Shown piece after piece: positions 27,918-36,342 of a DNA stretch of 64,000 nt. Below the pieces are notes generated by a model. That model did not search any database. It had not been told where the DNA came from and saw only the letters and a list, made by a program, of their open reading frames with translations. Both the position numbers and the translations under genes were made by a program. This DNA is from Paenibacillus sp. FSL R7-0273 (GTDB lineage Bacteria > Bacillota > Bacilli > Paenibacillales > Paenibacillaceae). Location: assembly GCF_000758625.1 (NCBI RefSeq), contig NZ_CP009283.1, positions 3,793,501-3,857,500 of the forward strand, written 5' to 3'. The number at the start of each line of letters is the position of its first letter. The stretch's first letter is position 1.

Positions 27918-29825
27918 GTGAAGGACATATTACACACATTTGGTTCCATACTTACTTATGTAAGTAAAGGGGATGGGGGATATCTGTCACCCGCTGATTC
28001 GAGAAGGACCGGTGCTTTATATATCGCTGCAAAAGAAAAACACGAAGCAGAGTACAGCTGTTTGAACAAAGGTAAACCGGTGCTGTACGTAAAATGGGAG
28101 GATTCCGTCCGGAACTGTCCTAACGCCCAGATGGGCTCGCCTGCACTGTTTCGTAAGCCGGATGGCACTTACGGATTAGTTGCCTCCGAAAACAATACGG
28201 GCAGCGGTATCTATCTGTGGGATTCACCAGACCTGATTTCGTTCTCTAATCAAAGACGGGTCCCAGTCAATGGGGCTGGCCTGGAGGTTGAAGACCCGCA
28301 GATTGTGTATGATGAGCAGTTGAAAGGATACCGGCTATTCTGGAAAAGCAGAACAGGCAGCTCTTCCTTTTCTTCCGTGTCCTATGATGAATTACACTCG
28401 TTCACATTACAGGTTGGGTTTGAATATCCAGCTCGCGAAATCAACGGCTTTCTGCCCTCCAATGCGAAGCCGGATGAAGCTGCGGTGTTCGAGGTTACGC
28501 AAGCGGAATACGAGCGGGTTGTCAGCAAATATGCGCCGGTACGGAATACAGGCATAGTACCATTTGAAGCAATCCATCTAAAAGCAGGTGAACCTCTGCC
28601 TCTGTTGATGGACCGTGTGAAGCTATTTTACAGTGACGGGTCGTCAAAAGATTTAGGTGTGGATTGGAGCAGTGACGACATCCTGGCAATCAACACCTAT
28701 CGGGCCGGAAGCTATACCGTAAGAGGAACCGTTGTTCAGTCCTTCTTCGATTACCCTTTTATAGAAGAGCGGGCCGATCCGTTTATAACCTTTAATGCGG
28801 ATGACGGTTATTATTATGCGACAGGCTCTTATTTTCCTGAATCCGATCCTTCCGTGTGGACTGAGTTCCTGATGAAGGATATTGATTATGACCGGATAAC
28901 GTTACGCCGGGCCAAAACGCTCGCGGATCTGCGCTTGGCTGAAGAGCACGATGTATGGGTACCCCGGGGTGAAGACGGCTTCGTCCCGGTGCTGTGGGCC
29001 CCGGAAATCCACAAAATAAACGGGGAATGGTACATTCTCACCGGAGCCGGTCAGGCTGAGCACGGCAGACAAATGTGCAGTACAATGGTACTCGTGAAAT
29101 ACACCAGCACGTTAGCCGAAATGCGGCAGGGAGGCATGCTCAATCGTAACAATTGGAAGCCACGCGCTCTCCGGAATTCTCCGTGCGGCTTTGATATGAC
29201 CTTCGCAGAAATTAACGGTACCGGATATTACATTTGGCCTCGTGACTGCAAGCTGCATATCCAGAAGGCTGATCCGGCTGATCCGGGCAGACTGATTGGC
29301 GAGCCGGCTGTCATAAAAGGGATCGAATGGCCTTTTGAATATGGCAGGCACAACCTGCACAATACAGACCAGGGAATCGTTGAAGGAGCTGCGGTGCTGC
29401 AATACGGGGGTAAAATATACTTAAGCTATGCCGGTGCTACCGTAGATAAGTATTACTGTACTGCCGTTATGACGGCAGATCTGCACACAGACATCATGGA
29501 CCCTGACAGCTGGACACACCCTGCTTATGCGGCACTAAGTACAGAAGACGTACTGAATGTTGAAGGCATTAATCCGCACTGCGGACCCGGCCACAACTCC
29601 TTTGTAATCGATGAATATGGTAATCCAATTAACGTCTATCATGCCAGGCCGGTTCCGGAGCCGCATGAAGGTGCCGGGGCAGGCGGCTTACACGATCCTT
29701 GCAGGCATACAATGGTCCGGCCGGTCCATATTGCCAAGGACGGTACGCTAATTCTGAATATGACAAAGGAAGATGAATTGGCACCGCAACATAGAGATGT
29801 GGTTGTAACGGTCAATATTGTCTGA
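27918..29825 (+). CDS. GH43-like enzyme, paralogue of the preceding gene
   Basis: The 635-residue protein has the same layout as its neighbour: an N-terminal GH43-like segment (about 1-190, with SGIYLWDSPDLISFSN), an Ig-like linker (about 220-275, SDGSSKDLGVDWSSD), and a C-terminal GH43 propeller from about 285 beginning ERADPFITFNADDGYYYAT, with CGFDMTFAEINGTGYY and IVEGAAVLQYGGKIYLSY. GTG 27918 directly abuts its GAGGG, so initiation may be inefficient. It ends 9 bp before the convergent kinase gene. Tandem duplication and divergence suggest different side-chain specificities (inference). Confidence 0.84.
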   Translation: MKDILHTFGSILTYVSKGDGGYLSPADSRRTGALYIAAKEKHEAEYSCLNKGKPVLYVKWEDSVRNCPNAQMGSPALFRKPDGTYGLVASENNTGSGIYLWDSPDLISFSNQRRVPVNGAGLEVEDPQIVYDEQLKGYRLFWKSRTGSSSFSSVSYDELHSFTLQVGFEYPAREINGFLPSNAKPDEAAVFEVTQAEYERVVSKYAPVRNTGIVPFEAIHLKAGEPLPLLMDRVKLFYSDGSSKDLGVDWSSDDILAINTYRAGSYTVRGTVVQSFFDYPFIEERADPFITFNADDGYYYATGSYFPESDPSVWTEFLMKDIDYDRITLRRAKTLADLRLAEEHDVWVPRGEDGFVPVLWAPEIHKINGEWYILTGAGQAEHGRQMCSTMVLVKYTSTLAEMRQGGMLNRNNWKPRALRNSPCGFDMTFAEINGTGYYIWPRDCKLHIQKADPADPGRLIGEPAVIKGIEWPFEYGRHNLHNTDQGIVEGAAVLQYGGKIYLSYAGATVDKYYCTAVMTADLHTDIMDPDSWTHPAYAALSTEDVLNVEGINPHCGPGHNSFVIDEYGNPINVYHARPVPEPHEGAGAGGLHDPCRHTMVRPVHIAKDGTLILNMTKEDELAPQHRDVVVTVNIV

Positions 29826-29834
29826 GTGCCGGCT

Positions 29835-30926
29835 TCATCCATCAGCTTCTAACGGCAGCTTAAGCTTAAAGTTAAACAAGTCTTCTAAGTGATTAAGTGT
29901 AAGTGAACCCCCGTGCAGCTCAGCTATGTTTCTGGCTATAGAAAGGCCCAGGCCGGCCCCGGTCTGGAGGCCTTCGCTGCTCCGGGAGTGGTCAGCCTTA
30001 TAAAAACGTTCAAACAGCTTATCCTGCTGCTCCCTTGTCAGAGGAGTTCCCCGGTTTTCAACCTCAATTGTTACCTGTTTAGAATCTGTCACCATCCGAA
30101 TGCGGATGGCTCCCGGCTTGAAGGAGTATTTAAGAGCGTTCATCAGCAGGTTATCAATTGCCCTGGCAATTTTATCACTGTCCACTACCGACAACACCGG
30201 CGAGCTGCCGAGTTCTTTAATGATATGAAGCTCATTTTCACAAGCGATCGGTTCAAATTCAAACAGCAGCTGGTTCAGGAGCTGGCAGAGGTCAATCTGG
30301 TGTGCATTCAGATGAGGGTCAACCGAGCTAAGCCTGGTGTATTCAAAAAGATCGTCAAGGAGCTTTTTTAAGTGTGCAGCTTTATTATAGGTGTTTTGCA
30401 CAAAACGGACGTATTCTTCCTGATCCTGAAAGGAATTGGATCTCAAAAGCTCAATATACCCGATAATACTGGTAAGAGGCGTGCGCAGATCATGCGAAAG
30501 GCCGGTAATCAATTCCATCTTCGATTGCTCGGCTGCCCGTTCCTTGGCAATTTGCTGCTCCAGGCGCTCCGTCATCCGGTTAATATTAAAGGCTACCCGC
30601 CCAAGCTCATCCTGCCGGTTAACGGGCACACGGTAGCTCAGGTCTCCTTCGGTAATGGTCTGCAGACCCTGCTCCAGTGTCATAAGGTCCTTAACGATGC
30701 GGCGTGTGGACATAAGGAACGTGATGATAAATACAATGATAAAGAAGGGAGTAATCAGATAGGGAAAAATCTTTTCCAGCCAGTCGAGGCCTGTTCCAAC
30801 CTGAAAAACGAAGTAGATCAGTACATTATTCAGCGTCACAGCAAGAATTAAACTCAGCAGCATGCTTAAGAGAATATTCACCTGAATCTTTTGTTTTCTT
30901 TTGGATTGCTTTGCAGCTTCAGTCAA
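29835..30926 (-). CDS. VanS-like sensor histidine kinase
   Basis: Classical membrane kinase of about 363 residues. Two helices (about 15-42 and 52-72) flank a very short outside loop, so it probably senses a signal within the membrane. HAMP (about 72-125), HisKA with the phospho-histidine in GLSHDLRTPLTSIIGY, and HATPase_c with the N-box DNLLMNALKYS and G-box GAGLGLSIARN follow. The frame is open far upstream inside the regulator gene; TTG 30926 overlaps the regulator stop by 8 nt and matches family length, so I chose it. Confidence 0.87.
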   Translation of the reverse strand: MTEAAKQSKRKQKIQVNILLSMLLSLILAVTLNNVLIYFVFQVGTGLDWLEKIFPYLITPFFIIVFIITFLMSTRRIVKDLMTLEQGLQTITEGDLSYRVPVNRQDELGRVAFNINRMTERLEQQIAKERAAEQSKMELITGLSHDLRTPLTSIIGYIELLRSNSFQDQEEYVRFVQNTYNKAAHLKKLLDDLFEYTRLSSVDPHLNAHQIDLCQLLNQLLFEFEPIACENELHIIKELGSSPVLSVVDSDKIARAIDNLLMNALKYSFKPGAIRIRMVTDSKQVTIEVENRGTPLTREQQDKLFERFYKADHSRSSEGLQTGAGLGLSIARNIAELHGGSLTLNHLEDLFNFKLKLPLEADG

Positions 30927-31599
30927 TTTTATAGCCAACTCCCCAAACCGTTTTGATATACTGAGGACTCCGGGGATTATCCTCCAATTTCTCCCGCAGG
31001 TTGCGGACATGGACCATAACCGTATTATCCGAATAACCAAAGGGTTCTTTCCAGACCCTTTCATAGATATGCTCTGAACTAAAGACTTGTCCCGGATGGC
31101 TGGCCAGCAATACCAGAATGCCGAATTCAAGAGGAGTAAGTCCAATATCCTGTTCCTTCAGCCTTGCCGAATGCTTACTCTGATCAATGACAAGGTCCTT
31201 AATCAGAATAATGGAGTTGTTCTCTGCTTTCCCCAGCAATGTTTGCCGCCGCATTTGGGCTTTTACCCGGGCCAGCAGCTCTAAAGGGTTAAAGGGCTTG
31301 GTCATGTAATCATCCGCACCTGTTGTAAGGCCCGTAATTTTATCAATATCTTCTTCTTTGGCAGACAGCATGATAATTGGCGTGTCAGAGATTTCTCTTA
31401 TTTTCAGGCAGGCCGTAATTCCGTCCATCCGGGGCATCATCACATCGAGAATGACCAGCCCAACAGGTGAAGCCTGTATAACCTGCAGAGCCTCCTCACC
31501 GTCAGACGCTTCAATAACACGGTATCCTTCATTGCGTAAATAAACGTGGATAATATCACGGATTTCGGATTCGTCATCCACAACAAGAATGGTATTCAT
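30919..31599 (-). CDS. OmpR/VanR-type response regulator
   Basis: A 226-residue regulator: receiver with Asp8-Asp9, phospho-acceptor Asp52 in VILDVMMP and Lys101 in TKPFNP, then a winged-helix DNA-binding domain (about 128-224, LTPLEFGILVLLA and VHVRNLREKLE, ending TVWGVGYKI). Cognate kinase follows with overlap. Targets are unknown; related pairs often answer to cell-envelope stress or antibiotics. Confidence 0.93.
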   Translation of the reverse strand: MNTILVVDDESEIRDIIHVYLRNEGYRVIEASDGEEALQVIQASPVGLVILDVMMPRMDGITACLKIREISDTPIIMLSAKEEDIDKITGLTTGADDYMTKPFNPLELLARVKAQMRRQTLLGKAENNSIILIKDLVIDQSKHSARLKEQDIGLTPLEFGILVLLASHPGQVFSSEHIYERVWKEPFGYSDNTVMVHVRNLREKLEDNPRSPQYIKTVWGVGYKID

Positions 31600-31643
31600 C
31601 TGCAGTTGCCCTCACTTTAATGATATTGGTAGCTTATTATACA

Positions 31644-32204
31644 TCAGATTGTTATCTTTTTCCGGCAGACGTACACAAACGCAGGGGGGAGATTCAAAGG
31701 CACTAATTTAATGTCCTCAATAATAAAGTGTTCCGAGAGCTGTTTCTTCATCTGAAGGGAGTATTGAAAGGCAATAAACATCCCGCCCGGCTTGAGTGCA
31801 TGAACAATCTGGTCCATCAAAGTATCCCTTAGCCCGCGTTCAAAGTTGAAAAAAGGCAGGCCGCTGAAAATACAGTCCAGATGGCGGGTGTCTTTTTGAT
31901 GAATGGTATTCACTAAACGGGCTGCATTAGCGTGACAAGAGAACCCGGGATAATCCAGCCGCAATCTTGTCCTCATCAAATGGTCCATTTCAAATAAAAA
32001 GACCTTCGTATCCGGGTTCACATTAGATTGAATGTAACGGGTAATAGGTCCTGTTCCGGATCCGAGCTCTGCAACGGCTCTTATTTCACTCCAGTTCACC
32101 TGCTTGACCATCTTTTGGGCCAGATAACGTGAGCTCGGTGCAACACTCCCCACATTCCTCGGACTCTTCAGGAACCTCTCTAAAAACAATAGATGCTGAT
32201 TCAT
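31644..32204 (-). CDS. Class I SAM-dependent methyltransferase, phospholipid methyltransferase-like
   Basis: A 186-residue protein with the SAM-binding motif VAELGSGTGPITRYI and a small-protein layout like PmtA/Ksga-related lipid methyltransferases of Bacillota (FLERFLKSPRNVGSVAPSS start). GGGGGAATAATGA precedes ATG 32204. It lies 44 bp before the VanR-like regulator on the same strand, so it is probably the first gene of that operon. Substrate not determinable; a membrane lipid is the family-based guess. Confidence 0.8.
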   Translation of the reverse strand: MNQHLLFLERFLKSPRNVGSVAPSSRYLAQKMVKQVNWSEIRAVAELGSGTGPITRYIQSNVNPDTKVFLFEMDHLMRTRLRLDYPGFSCHANAARLVNTIHQKDTRHLDCIFSGLPFFNFERGLRDTLMDQIVHALKPGGMFIAFQYSLQMKKQLSEHFIIEDIKLVPLNLPPAFVYVCRKKITI

Positions 32205-32333
32205 TCATTATTCCCCCGTAATTCAAAATTAGATATGAGAGCCGTAGAGCTGATGTAGTCATCTTAGTGAACAGAACTGAAGAAATTACGGGGAGAATTC
32301 TGAAGATATTCTGAAGGATGATCTAAAGTGGAC

Positions 32334-32387
32334 AAAAAAAAGCCCGGGGAGCAGTACGGCTTAGTCACTGGATACTCCTCAGGCTTC
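32334..32387 (-). terminator. Terminator downstream of the AraC remnant
   Basis: On the minus strand, AAGCC..GGAGTA pairs with TACTGCTCC..GGCTT with small bulges, followed by TTTTTTT. It sits just past the stop of the broken AraC gene and is probably its original terminator. Confidence 0.7.
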
Positions 32388-32389
32388 TT

Positions 32390-32473
32390 TTATATACGGG
32401 ACTGGTTTTGTCTGTATTTATGGGGGATTACTCCTGTTAAGGCTTTGAATACGCGGTGAAAATTGGTCTTGAA
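32390..32473 (-). pseudogene. C-terminal fragment of an AraC-family regulator
   Basis: Reading leftward, 27 codons encode FKTNFHRVFKALTGVIPHKY, the last helix-turn-helix of an AraC protein, ending at TAA. No upstream part exists: the frame runs into the urease fragment at about 32466-32475. A remnant left by deletion or rearrangement. Confidence 0.75.
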
Positions 32474-32831
32474 GGGCGGAATGATCGCCCATGCATTAAT
32501 GGGAGACCCCAATGCCTCCATATCGACTCCGCAGCCCTATATGTACAGACCGATGTTCGGCAGCTACGGCCAGGCGAGAGCTGCGACAAGTGCGACCTTT
32601 GTGTCACAAGCCTCACTTGATTTCGGAATGCTGGATAAGCTGCATTTGACGAAAATGCTGAAGCCCGTTCTGGGATGCCGGACGGTTACCAAAAAATCCT
32701 TGATCCACAATGGCGAAACCCCGGAGATTTGGTTTGACCCGCGCAGCTATTCCGTCTCTGTTAACGGTGAGGCACTCCAATGTAAGCCGGTAGACACCGT
32801 TCCGATGTCACAGCTGTATTTTCTGACTTGA
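32463..32831 (+). pseudogene. ureC: C-terminal fragment of urease subunit alpha
   Basis: About 120 codons match the end of UreC: KGGMIAHALMGDPNASIST, then YRPMFGSYGQARAAT and SYSVSVNGEALQC, finishing SQLYFLT. Full UreC is about 570 residues, so four fifths including the nickel-site lysine and histidines are missing, and no other urease gene is nearby. No ribosome site lies before the frame. The 5' edge abuts the AraC fragment on the opposite strand, marking a recombination scar. Confidence 0.85.
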
Positions 32832-32888
32832 GTTTGATCTTCATCAATCCCCATAGCACGATTCAATTTCTTGAGGCAAATAACACGA

Positions 32889-32926
32889 ACACAGCCCGAT
32901 CTGATGTCCTCCAGATCGGGCTGTGT
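32889..32926 (-). terminator. Perfect hairpin after the small membrane protein gene
   Basis: ACACAGCCCGATCTG (32889-32903) and CAGATCGGGCTGTGT (32912-32926) are perfect inverted repeats with an 8-nt loop. It lies 30 bp past the stop of the minus-strand gene at 32957; the T-run is poor. Confidence 0.65.
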
Positions 32927-32956
32927 GTTGAGGCTAAACCCGGCTATGGCCGGTAC

Positions 32957-33277
32957 TTAAGCCTGATATGTATTAGGATCGGTTACCCGGCGCGATCTTT
33001 GCGACGCAGTTACCATAAGCAGAATACCTGTAATCAAATGCAGAACCCATCCTACAAAAGGTATCCAAGCGAGAAGCGAAGTGATAATCCCAAGCACAGA
33101 ACCATAATACGCTTCTTTGTTCTTAGATGACAGGATAAGAGTCACCAAATGGAGGATAAAGGTTAATCCCAATACAGTGTACCAGCTTCCCATAACAATT
33201 GCAGCACCGAGAATCGGAATGGCCAAAATAATCTCGAATGCCCCTGTGATCCATTTTAAAGTTCTTGAACTAGTCAC
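32957..33277 (-). CDS. Small membrane protein of unknown function
   Basis: A 106-residue protein with about three to four hydrophobic segments (ILAIPILGAAIVMG, VLGLTFILHLVTLIL, VLGIITSLLAWIPFVGWV) and a short basic tail. It resembles small conserved membrane proteins of Bacillales, but I do not recognise a function. GTG 33277 has GGGGGG 7 nt upstream; an in-frame TTG at 33280 is a less likely start. Possible TATAAT elements lie in the A+T-rich stretch at 33300-33325. Confidence 0.75.
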   Translation of the reverse strand: MTSSRTLKWITGAFEIILAIPILGAAIVMGSWYTVLGLTFILHLVTLILSSKNKEAYYGSVLGIITSLLAWIPFVGWVLHLITGILLMVTASQRSRRVTDPNTYQA

Positions 33278-33365
33278 CAATATGCCCCCCAGTAATTAAT
33301 TTCTTTAAGATTATATAATATAATTCCATAGTTGGAAATACATTTTTTTGCAAAAAAATCGTTAA

Positions 33366-33566
33366 TTTCTTGTTGGAGTTAAACTATTCTGTTACATAGG
33401 TTATGTAGCATTTTGGAACAGCTTATTCACTAATGAACAAGGAAGATTTGTATTTTTATGGGTGAGCGAGGGTGAAGTAGATCGGTTTGCAGGAAGTGAC
33501 ACTTTCAGAGGTTCAACCAGTTTTGGACAGGTAGGTTCACCGCAAACCATTTATAAATACAATTAA
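33366..33566 (+). pseudogene. Possible gene remnant, C-terminal reading frame
   Basis: An open frame of 66 codons follows a TAA and has no ATG or ribosome site, ending GSTSFGQVGSPQTIYKYN. Its end looks like real coding sequence (Gly/Ser-rich then aromatic-basic), but I do not recognise the family. It overlaps nothing and ends 3 bp before the RpiR gene. It may be the tail of a lost gene, or chance. Confidence 0.3.
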
Positions 33567-33569
33567 GTA

Positions 33570-34301
33570 TTAACTGGTTTCGTTTTGTTTGTAGACCTCG
33601 CGAGCAAGCCATTCCAATAGAAATAAAACGGGAACCTGTGTAGTGATGTTAGATGTTTCATAAATTTCTTCAGTAACATAATAAGGAATATTAATATCTG
33701 AAATTTTAGCAATAGTTGATTGACGATTATTGGTTATACTAATTATTTTGCTTTTCCCTTCCTTTATTTGCTTTAGATGGCTGATAGTAAACGGGTTCTC
33801 ACCTGACGCCGAGAGTGCAATGGTGATACTATTTTCTCTTACTCTGGCATGCACACGAAATTCAGGATCTTTAATATACATCGAAAAAATACCGAGACTC
33901 GAAAAATATCTTGCACCATACTCCGCTAAAATACCTGAACTACCCACACCAATAAAGATGACATAGCTAGCTTTAGATAACAGTTGAGTTGCTTTTTGGA
34001 TTTTATTCTGCCATTCCGGACTTTGTGATCGTTCAAAGAATTCATAGATTGAATGGTGAGGGCTTTTTAATACAAGCTTTTTATTTTGAGTTAGATGCAA
34101 TTTTATTTTCACTTTGAATTCAGAGAAACCTTCGCATTGATTTTTTCGGCAAAAACGAAGAATCGTCGCTGTTGAAACATGCGTTTCATCCGCTAATTCT
34201 CGAATACGCATGTAGGCAACCTTCTCCAGGTTTTGGGATATATAATTATAAATTGATAATTCCAAGTCATTAAATGAGGAAATTTGTTCGTTCGAGAACA
34301 T
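33570..34301 (-). CDS. MurR/RpiR-family transcriptional regulator
   Basis: A 243-residue regulator: an HTH_6 domain (about 1-75, VSTATILRFCRKNQCEGFSE) and a SIS sugar-phosphate-binding domain (about 105-225, IFIGVGSSGILAEYGARY and LSASGENPFTI). Such proteins respond to phosphosugars (family knowledge). The start is taken as ATG 34301, 9 nt after AAAGGA; the frame extends upstream to 34352. No sugar metabolism gene is adjacent, so its partner has probably been lost or lies elsewhere. Confidence 0.88.
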   Translation of the reverse strand: MFSNEQISSFNDLELSIYNYISQNLEKVAYMRIRELADETHVSTATILRFCRKNQCEGFSEFKVKIKLHLTQNKKLVLKSPHHSIYEFFERSQSPEWQNKIQKATQLLSKASYVIFIGVGSSGILAEYGARYFSSLGIFSMYIKDPEFRVHARVRENSITIALSASGENPFTISHLKQIKEGKSKIISITNNRQSTIAKISDINIPYYVTEEIYETSNITTQVPVLFLLEWLAREVYKQNETS

Positions 34302-34369
34302 GGGCATCAGTCCTTTTTCGTAGGTAGGCATTAATCGTTTTTTATTATACACACTTTATGATTATTATA

Positions 34370-34382
34370 AAACACAGTGTTT
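34370..34382. promoter_or_regulatory. Inverted repeat upstream of the RpiR gene
   Basis: AAACAC-A-GTGTTT is a perfect 6-bp inverted repeat, 68 bp before the RpiR start, beside a minus-strand TATAAT (34348-34343). A candidate autoregulatory operator. Confidence 0.35.
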
Positions 34383-34508
34383 CTTAGGTGTAACAAATAT
34401 CAATCCTTGTTACTACCGACAGAATCAGAAAATCTATATATTTTCTCTGACCATAGGATTAACATTGAACTAAAGACACTACTACAAATTAGTTAAGGAG
34501 TGAGTTTA

Positions 34509-34625
34509 ATGAAACATTGGGTTAGAGAATTATTAGTACAACGGCTGGTTCAATTGATTGAATATGAGCAGAATGACGAATTCAGAGAACTTTACAGGCT
34601 TTGTCTTAATAGAATTACTGCATAA
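34509..34625 (+). CDS. Short peptide gene (38 residues)
   Basis: ATG 34509 has AAGGAG 8-9 nt upstream and the frame runs to TAA 34623-34625. The peptide MKHWVRELLVQRLVQLIEYE continues with NDEFRELYRLCLNRITA. It is charged and likely helical, with no signal peptide or membrane segment. I do not recognise it. The good ribosome site is the main support. Confidence 0.45.
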   Translation: MKHWVRELLVQRLVQLIEYEQNDEFRELYRLCLNRITA

Positions 34626-34924
34626 GCAATTAGGAGGAGGGTGTCCTGAGTAATCAGGAAAATGATTTGATGGATAAATATGTCGCATAACAACGAGAAT
34701 TAGACTTTTATAGGAGAAGGGAAAGGCTATAGGATTATTCTTCCAGATCGATACTAAGTAAATAGAAAAACTGTAGTCAAATGAACTAATAAAATTTATT
34801 TCATTAGCGCACCTTCAACTTTAAGGGACAGGAATTCTTTGGTTTTCATCTCTATGGAACCGATTAGACGATCAAAACCGCATGAAATCAGTTGAGAACA
34901 AACGCGATTACTATCGCAGCCATC
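34626..34924. other. Intergenic stretch with no convincing gene
   Basis: The A+T-rich region continues to the start at 35056. An isolated AGGAGGAGG (about 34631) leads into a frame that stops at once. On the minus strand, roughly 34795-34955 is an open frame ending CGFDRLIGSIEMKTKEFLSL plus ten residues, without a usable start; it may be debris. No RNA gene was recognised. Confidence 0.4.
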
Positions 34925-34966
34925 AAATAAGCCGCTCCTTTTTTGGGGATCGGTTTATTTTTTTTT
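34925..34966 (+). terminator. Terminator-like hairpin
   Basis: AAATAAGCCG..TCC pairs with GG..ATCGGTTTATTT, followed by a T-run. It is 89 bp before the DUF116-like gene and would end any transcript from the short gene upstream. Confidence 0.7.
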
Positions 34967-35055
34967 ATCACTGACAGCTGCACTTCAACCTGTTAATTTA
35001 TTTAATAATGAGGCCAGGAAAGATAAAGCCACATTCGGCGGGAGGAGATCCGGCA

Positions 35056-36219
35056 ATGACATGGACAGACAACGAGCCCTTGACCTATTCTTTATACGGC
35101 AGCGGCGGCAAAACCAAGCCATATTATACAGAGGTGGCCAGGTTTACCGACGAAGTACTCAACAGCTTGCTAAAGGAAAAGGAAATCATTGAACAAATGG
35201 GCGATTATGCCCGGGATAAAAAGCTGGAATCGTATTCCTCCTCTATATATGGTCTGGAATTTCTTATGATCGGCGTATTGTGGCGGGTCTATGGACATAA
35301 CGCGGGAGCGGGAAGCGTGTATGCAGGCAAATTGCTGTCTTCCTTATACAGCCTGAGAAGCCGGAATGTACGGTGGCGGCGGCCGGTAGACCGTGTTAAG
35401 GGAATTGCTGGGACGCTGGTTCTGTCGCGGAACCCCGGCGGGTGCGGCAAGCTCGATACGGTATCATTCTCCAGGCTGACCGGGTGGCTGCAGGCAAGCG
35501 GAGAGTTCAGGGAGGAGTGCATACGGCTTGAACACTGGAGTGATTTATTTCAAGGCTTGCCCAAAGCCGCCGCAGCCGAATATTTGTCACGCGCCGTTCG
35601 TCTGGCTGCCTGGTTTGACAGGCGGAGTCTTGAGGTGCTTGGCTGCTACACACCCAACGTGGAGCGGTATATTGAACATAACGGCCCGAGACTAAGGTGG
35701 AGGGAGAACCGGATTTTTTGCAGCAGGGAGCGGGTTGAATACCATCTGAACATGGTTGGCGCGGAAATCATGAACCGTGAGTTTCGCGGAGCCTTTATGG
35801 CCGCCCAGGATAAGAGCATCTTTCTGCCTGTATGCATGCGCAAAAAACAGGGCAATGCCTGCAAGGCTGTGCCGGAAGGCGCAGGTTACAGATGCCGGAG
35901 CTGTACCCGGGATTGCCGGGTGCACATCATTACGGCGCTCTCTCGCAAGTATGACGCAAAGGTACTTATTATTCCCCATGCTTCAACAGCATTTGGCAAG
36001 GAGAAAGCATCCGAAGGGGACAAAGGAATTATCGGGATCGCTTGTGTACTGAATCTGATTTCAGGGGGCTATCAGGCCAGACGCATGGGCTATCAGCCCC
36101 AATGCGTATTGCTGAACCAGTCAGGCTGCGTCCAGCATTGGCATCCGGACAGCGGACTGGAAACGGCAATTGACCTCGACCGGCTTGAGCAGATATTAAA
36201 CGGGTCTTGGCATTATTAA
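35056..36219 (+). CDS. DUF116-family protein with cysteine cluster
   Basis: A 387-residue cytoplasmic protein. The C-terminal half (about 200-380) resembles DUF116: AKVLIIPHASTAFG, then GIIGIACVLNLISGG and LLNQSGCVQHW. Five cysteines are close together (Cys260, Cys269, Cys280, Cys283, Cys287, including CRSCTRDC), suggesting an iron-sulfur or zinc site (inference). The N-terminal half is not recognised. ATG 35056 has GGAGGAG 8 nt upstream, favoured over the in-frame ATG at 35008. It is 426 bp ahead of iorA on the same strand, separated by a strong terminator, so co-regulation with the polyketide operon is uncertain. Biochemical role unknown. Confidence 0.75.
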   Translation: MTWTDNEPLTYSLYGSGGKTKPYYTEVARFTDEVLNSLLKEKEIIEQMGDYARDKKLESYSSSIYGLEFLMIGVLWRVYGHNAGAGSVYAGKLLSSLYSLRSRNVRWRRPVDRVKGIAGTLVLSRNPGGCGKLDTVSFSRLTGWLQASGEFREECIRLEHWSDLFQGLPKAAAAEYLSRAVRLAAWFDRRSLEVLGCYTPNVERYIEHNGPRLRWRENRIFCSRERVEYHLNMVGAEIMNREFRGAFMAAQDKSIFLPVCMRKKQGNACKAVPEGAGYRCRSCTRDCRVHIITALSRKYDAKVLIIPHASTAFGKEKASEGDKGIIGIACVLNLISGGYQARRMGYQPQCVLLNQSGCVQHWHPDSGLETAIDLDRLEQILNGSWHY

Positions 36220-36305
36220 ATCGATGACCTGGCATAATCAGACTTTTCTTATTTGTAAAGCACGTTCAATCTGATTGTAAACCAGGTTTAAAATTGGAAA
36301 TCAGG

Positions 36306-36342
36306 CAGTACGCTTTCGAATTCGAAGGCGTACTGTTTTTTT
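36306..36342 (+). terminator. Strong rho-independent terminator
   Basis: CAGTACGC and GCGTACTG form a perfect stem extended by the palindromic TTCGAATTCGAA region, followed by seven T. It ends the DUF116 gene. Confidence 0.9.

Noticed and set aside
32463..32831. A stand-alone small gene related to urease
   Set aside because: No ribosome site, no nickel ligands, and the frame begins exactly where another broken gene ends; a fragment fits better.
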